Below, in pieces: positions 62,901 to 64,000 of a stretch of DNA of 64,000 nt (the first letter of the stretch is position 1; every line of letters begins with the position of its first letter). Location of the stretch: NCBI GenBank assembly GCA_902785755.1, contig CACZZO010000005.1:62001-126000 (forward strand), read 5' to 3'. A program made the translations under genes and the position numbers. Source of the stretch: an uncultured Bacteroidia bacterium (lineage in GTDB: Bacteria; Bacteroidota; Bacteroidia; Bacteroidales; F082). The notes beneath the pieces are model-generated. The model worked only from the letters and a program-made list of their open reading frames with translations. It made no database searches and was not told the origin of the DNA.

Positions 62901-64000
62901 ATGAATATGCCAAAGAACATGAACATGACAGCTCCATTAACCCAATCGCAAGTCGGCATTTTTGCGGAATGTATGCAAAATCCCGAAAGCGACTTGTACC
63001 AACCTTTGAATCTTCTTACCTTTGGGAAAGACATTGATTTAGAACGACTTAAATCGGCTATTCTCAAGGCATTGGAGGCGCATCCCTACGCCAACTGCCG
63101 CGTGAGAGTGAACGAGGACGGTGTCTCCGAACAATACATCGAGGAAGCGCCTTTCGACATCCAAATAGAGGAAATCACGGACATCGAAGCCGAAAAACCG
63201 CGTCTCTTCAAGCGGATGGCCCTCGATGGCAGCCAATTGCTCTATTTCAAGCTGTTGAGTGCGCCCGAGGCCAACTATATGTATTTCCAATTCCATCACA
63301 TCATTTTCGATGGGGCTTCGTTGAGGGTCTTGTTGCGTGACATCGACAATGCCTATCAAGGGAAAGCAGTTGATATTGAACCGATTTCGTCCATCGACTA
63401 CGCCTTGAAGGAGTTTGAGCAACGCCAAGGTGAGCTTTGGAAAAACGACCAACAATGGTATCGGGAGCACTACGTTTGCGACGATGTGGACACGCTTTTG
63501 CAACCCGACCTCGACGAGAAAGCGTTTAGTAGCCATACCATTTTCAGGCCGTTGAAGGTGGATGTGGACGCCATCAACCGTTTCTGCAAGGATAAAAAAG
63601 TCAATTTGAGCAGTTTCTTCACCTCGGCTTACGCCTTGCTGATGTCGCGCTACACGGGCGACGAACAGGTGTTGTTCTCCACCATCTGGCACGGTCGTAG
63701 CGACTTCCATCTGACACGAAGTTTCGGAATGTTTGTGAGAACACTGCCAGCCTTCTTCAACGTCAAAGACGACATGACAGTGGGCGATCTGTTCAAGCAA
63801 GGCGACCTCGACACAGAAGCACGCAAGCATGGCCTCTACTCTTACGCCGACTTCTGCAGTGAGCAAGGTATAGAAACACACCAAATGTTTGTGTATCAAG
63901 GAAAACTATTCAGCGACTTGAAGTTGGATAATAAGTCGGTAACTATTGAGCAATTGACCAACAACACCACCAGAGAAGCGCTTGAAATTCAGGTTTTCCA
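62901..64000 (+). CDS. NRPS condensation domain, N-terminal part of a gene continuing beyond the window
   Basis: An open frame of 366 codons runs to the right edge without a stop. From ATG 62901 (other in-frame ATGs at 62907, 62919 and 62925) it reads TAPLTQSQVGIFAECMQNPE, then the condensation-domain core with the catalytic-type motif FHHIIFDGAS (H-H-x-x-x-D-G, about residues 130-139). FTSAYALLMSRYTGDEQVLFSTIWHGR and SFGMFVRTLPAFFNV follow. Such domains join aminoacyl units on carrier proteins in non-ribosomal peptide synthesis. A starting condensation domain suggests N-acylation or a downstream elongation module; adenylation and carrier domains would lie outside. Confidence 0.88.
   Translation, partial: MNMPKNMNMTAPLTQSQVGIFAECMQNPESDLYQPLNLLTFGKDIDLERLKSAILKALEAHPYANCRVRVNEDGVSEQYIEEAPFDIQIEEITDIEAEKPRLFKRMALDGSQLLYFKLLSAPEANYMYFQFHHIIFDGASLRVLLRDIDNAYQGKAVDIEPISSIDYALKEFEQRQGELWKNDQQWYREHYVCDDVDTLLQPDLDEKAFSSHTIFRPLKVDVDAINRFCKDKKVNLSSFFTSAYALLMSRYTGDEQVLFSTIWHGRSDFHLTRSFGMFVRTLPAFFNVKDDMTVGDLFKQGDLDTEARKHGLYSYADFCSEQGIETHQMFVYQGKLFSDLKLDNKSVTIEQLTNNTTREALEIQVF

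Noticed and set aside
62756..63037. 93-codon plus-strand frame at the NRPS start
   Set aside because: It crosses the octamer array and then the N-terminal part of the condensation domain in a different frame; no motif.

Overview
The window is a stretch of a Bacteroidales-type chromosome (phylum Bacteroidota), probably from an anaerobic, host-associated or gut-like lineage. Four things point there. Most transcription units have a Bacteroidota -7 box (TAnnTTTG) just upstream. Five secreted proteins end in type IX secretion-like sorting domains. An Oar-like TonB-dependent receptor and several DUF families common in this phylum are present. A rubrerythrin/rubredoxin/flavodiiron protein set and an HydE maturase indicate anaerobic metabolism. 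The exact genus cannot be read from the sequence.

Layout. 1-260: start of a four-helix-bundle protein that runs off the left edge. 347-6255 (minus): a complete RND efflux operon (TolC-like, adaptor, permease) whose two internal gaps each carry a homologous inverted-repeat element. 6576-7165 (minus): a retropepsin-like protein with a 49-residue partner. 7239-9688: a decayed fragment, a membrane-anchored TPR regulator and a DUF1573 protein, with shared palindromes in front of the last two. 9913-12120: a LytS/LytR-type two-component pair and a YegP-like protein. 12242-15482: a lone KAP-family P-loop ATPase and a C69 dipeptidase. 15493-17260: a small accessory insert (helicase remnant plus DUF4143 ATPase) bounded by identical hairpins and lying against tRNA-Pro and tRNA-Ser. 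17743-20814: DUF349 protein and HydE. 20995-27654: gingipain-like C25 protease and two further T9SS cargo proteins. 27756-33148: beta-CASP hydrolase, HisRS, HutH and two membrane proteins. 33223-36564 (minus): TonB-dependent receptor. 36891-43931: a long plus-strand operon (lipoprotein, small membrane protein, MutL, rhomboid, EEP nuclease/phosphatase, GlmM, threonine aldolase). 43991-46622 (minus): oxygen/peroxide detoxification genes. 46764-51980: exonuclease, a small membrane protein between direct repeats, a DUF3127 protein, MnmE and a SpoIIE-type phosphatase. 52820-60764: two large paralogous T9SS surface proteins. 60931-62587: STAS protein and porin. 62901-end: the first condensation domain of an apparent non-ribosomal peptide synthetase that continues beyond the window.

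The most distinctive signal is not one gene but layers of short repeats. There are heptamer and octamer arrays, several of them overlapping gene 3' ends, dispersed palindromes, and a motif resembling TTCGACAAGCTCAG that occurs both between genes and in frame inside genes. In the surface protein at 56847-60764, three different repeat classes have been absorbed as extra peptide segments, which a comparison with its neighbouring paralogue shows directly. A second clear event is a 19-bp tandem duplication that erased the stop codon of the DUF4143 gene, so its frame now runs antisense through two tRNA genes.

Functional links. The SpoIIE-type phosphatase/anti-sigma-like kinase (49782-51980) and the STAS protein (60931-61233) are plausible partner-switching components. 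FprA, Hrb, rubredoxin and rubrerythrin form one reductive detoxification chain. The large secreted proteins would need type IX secretion machinery, none of which is encoded here.
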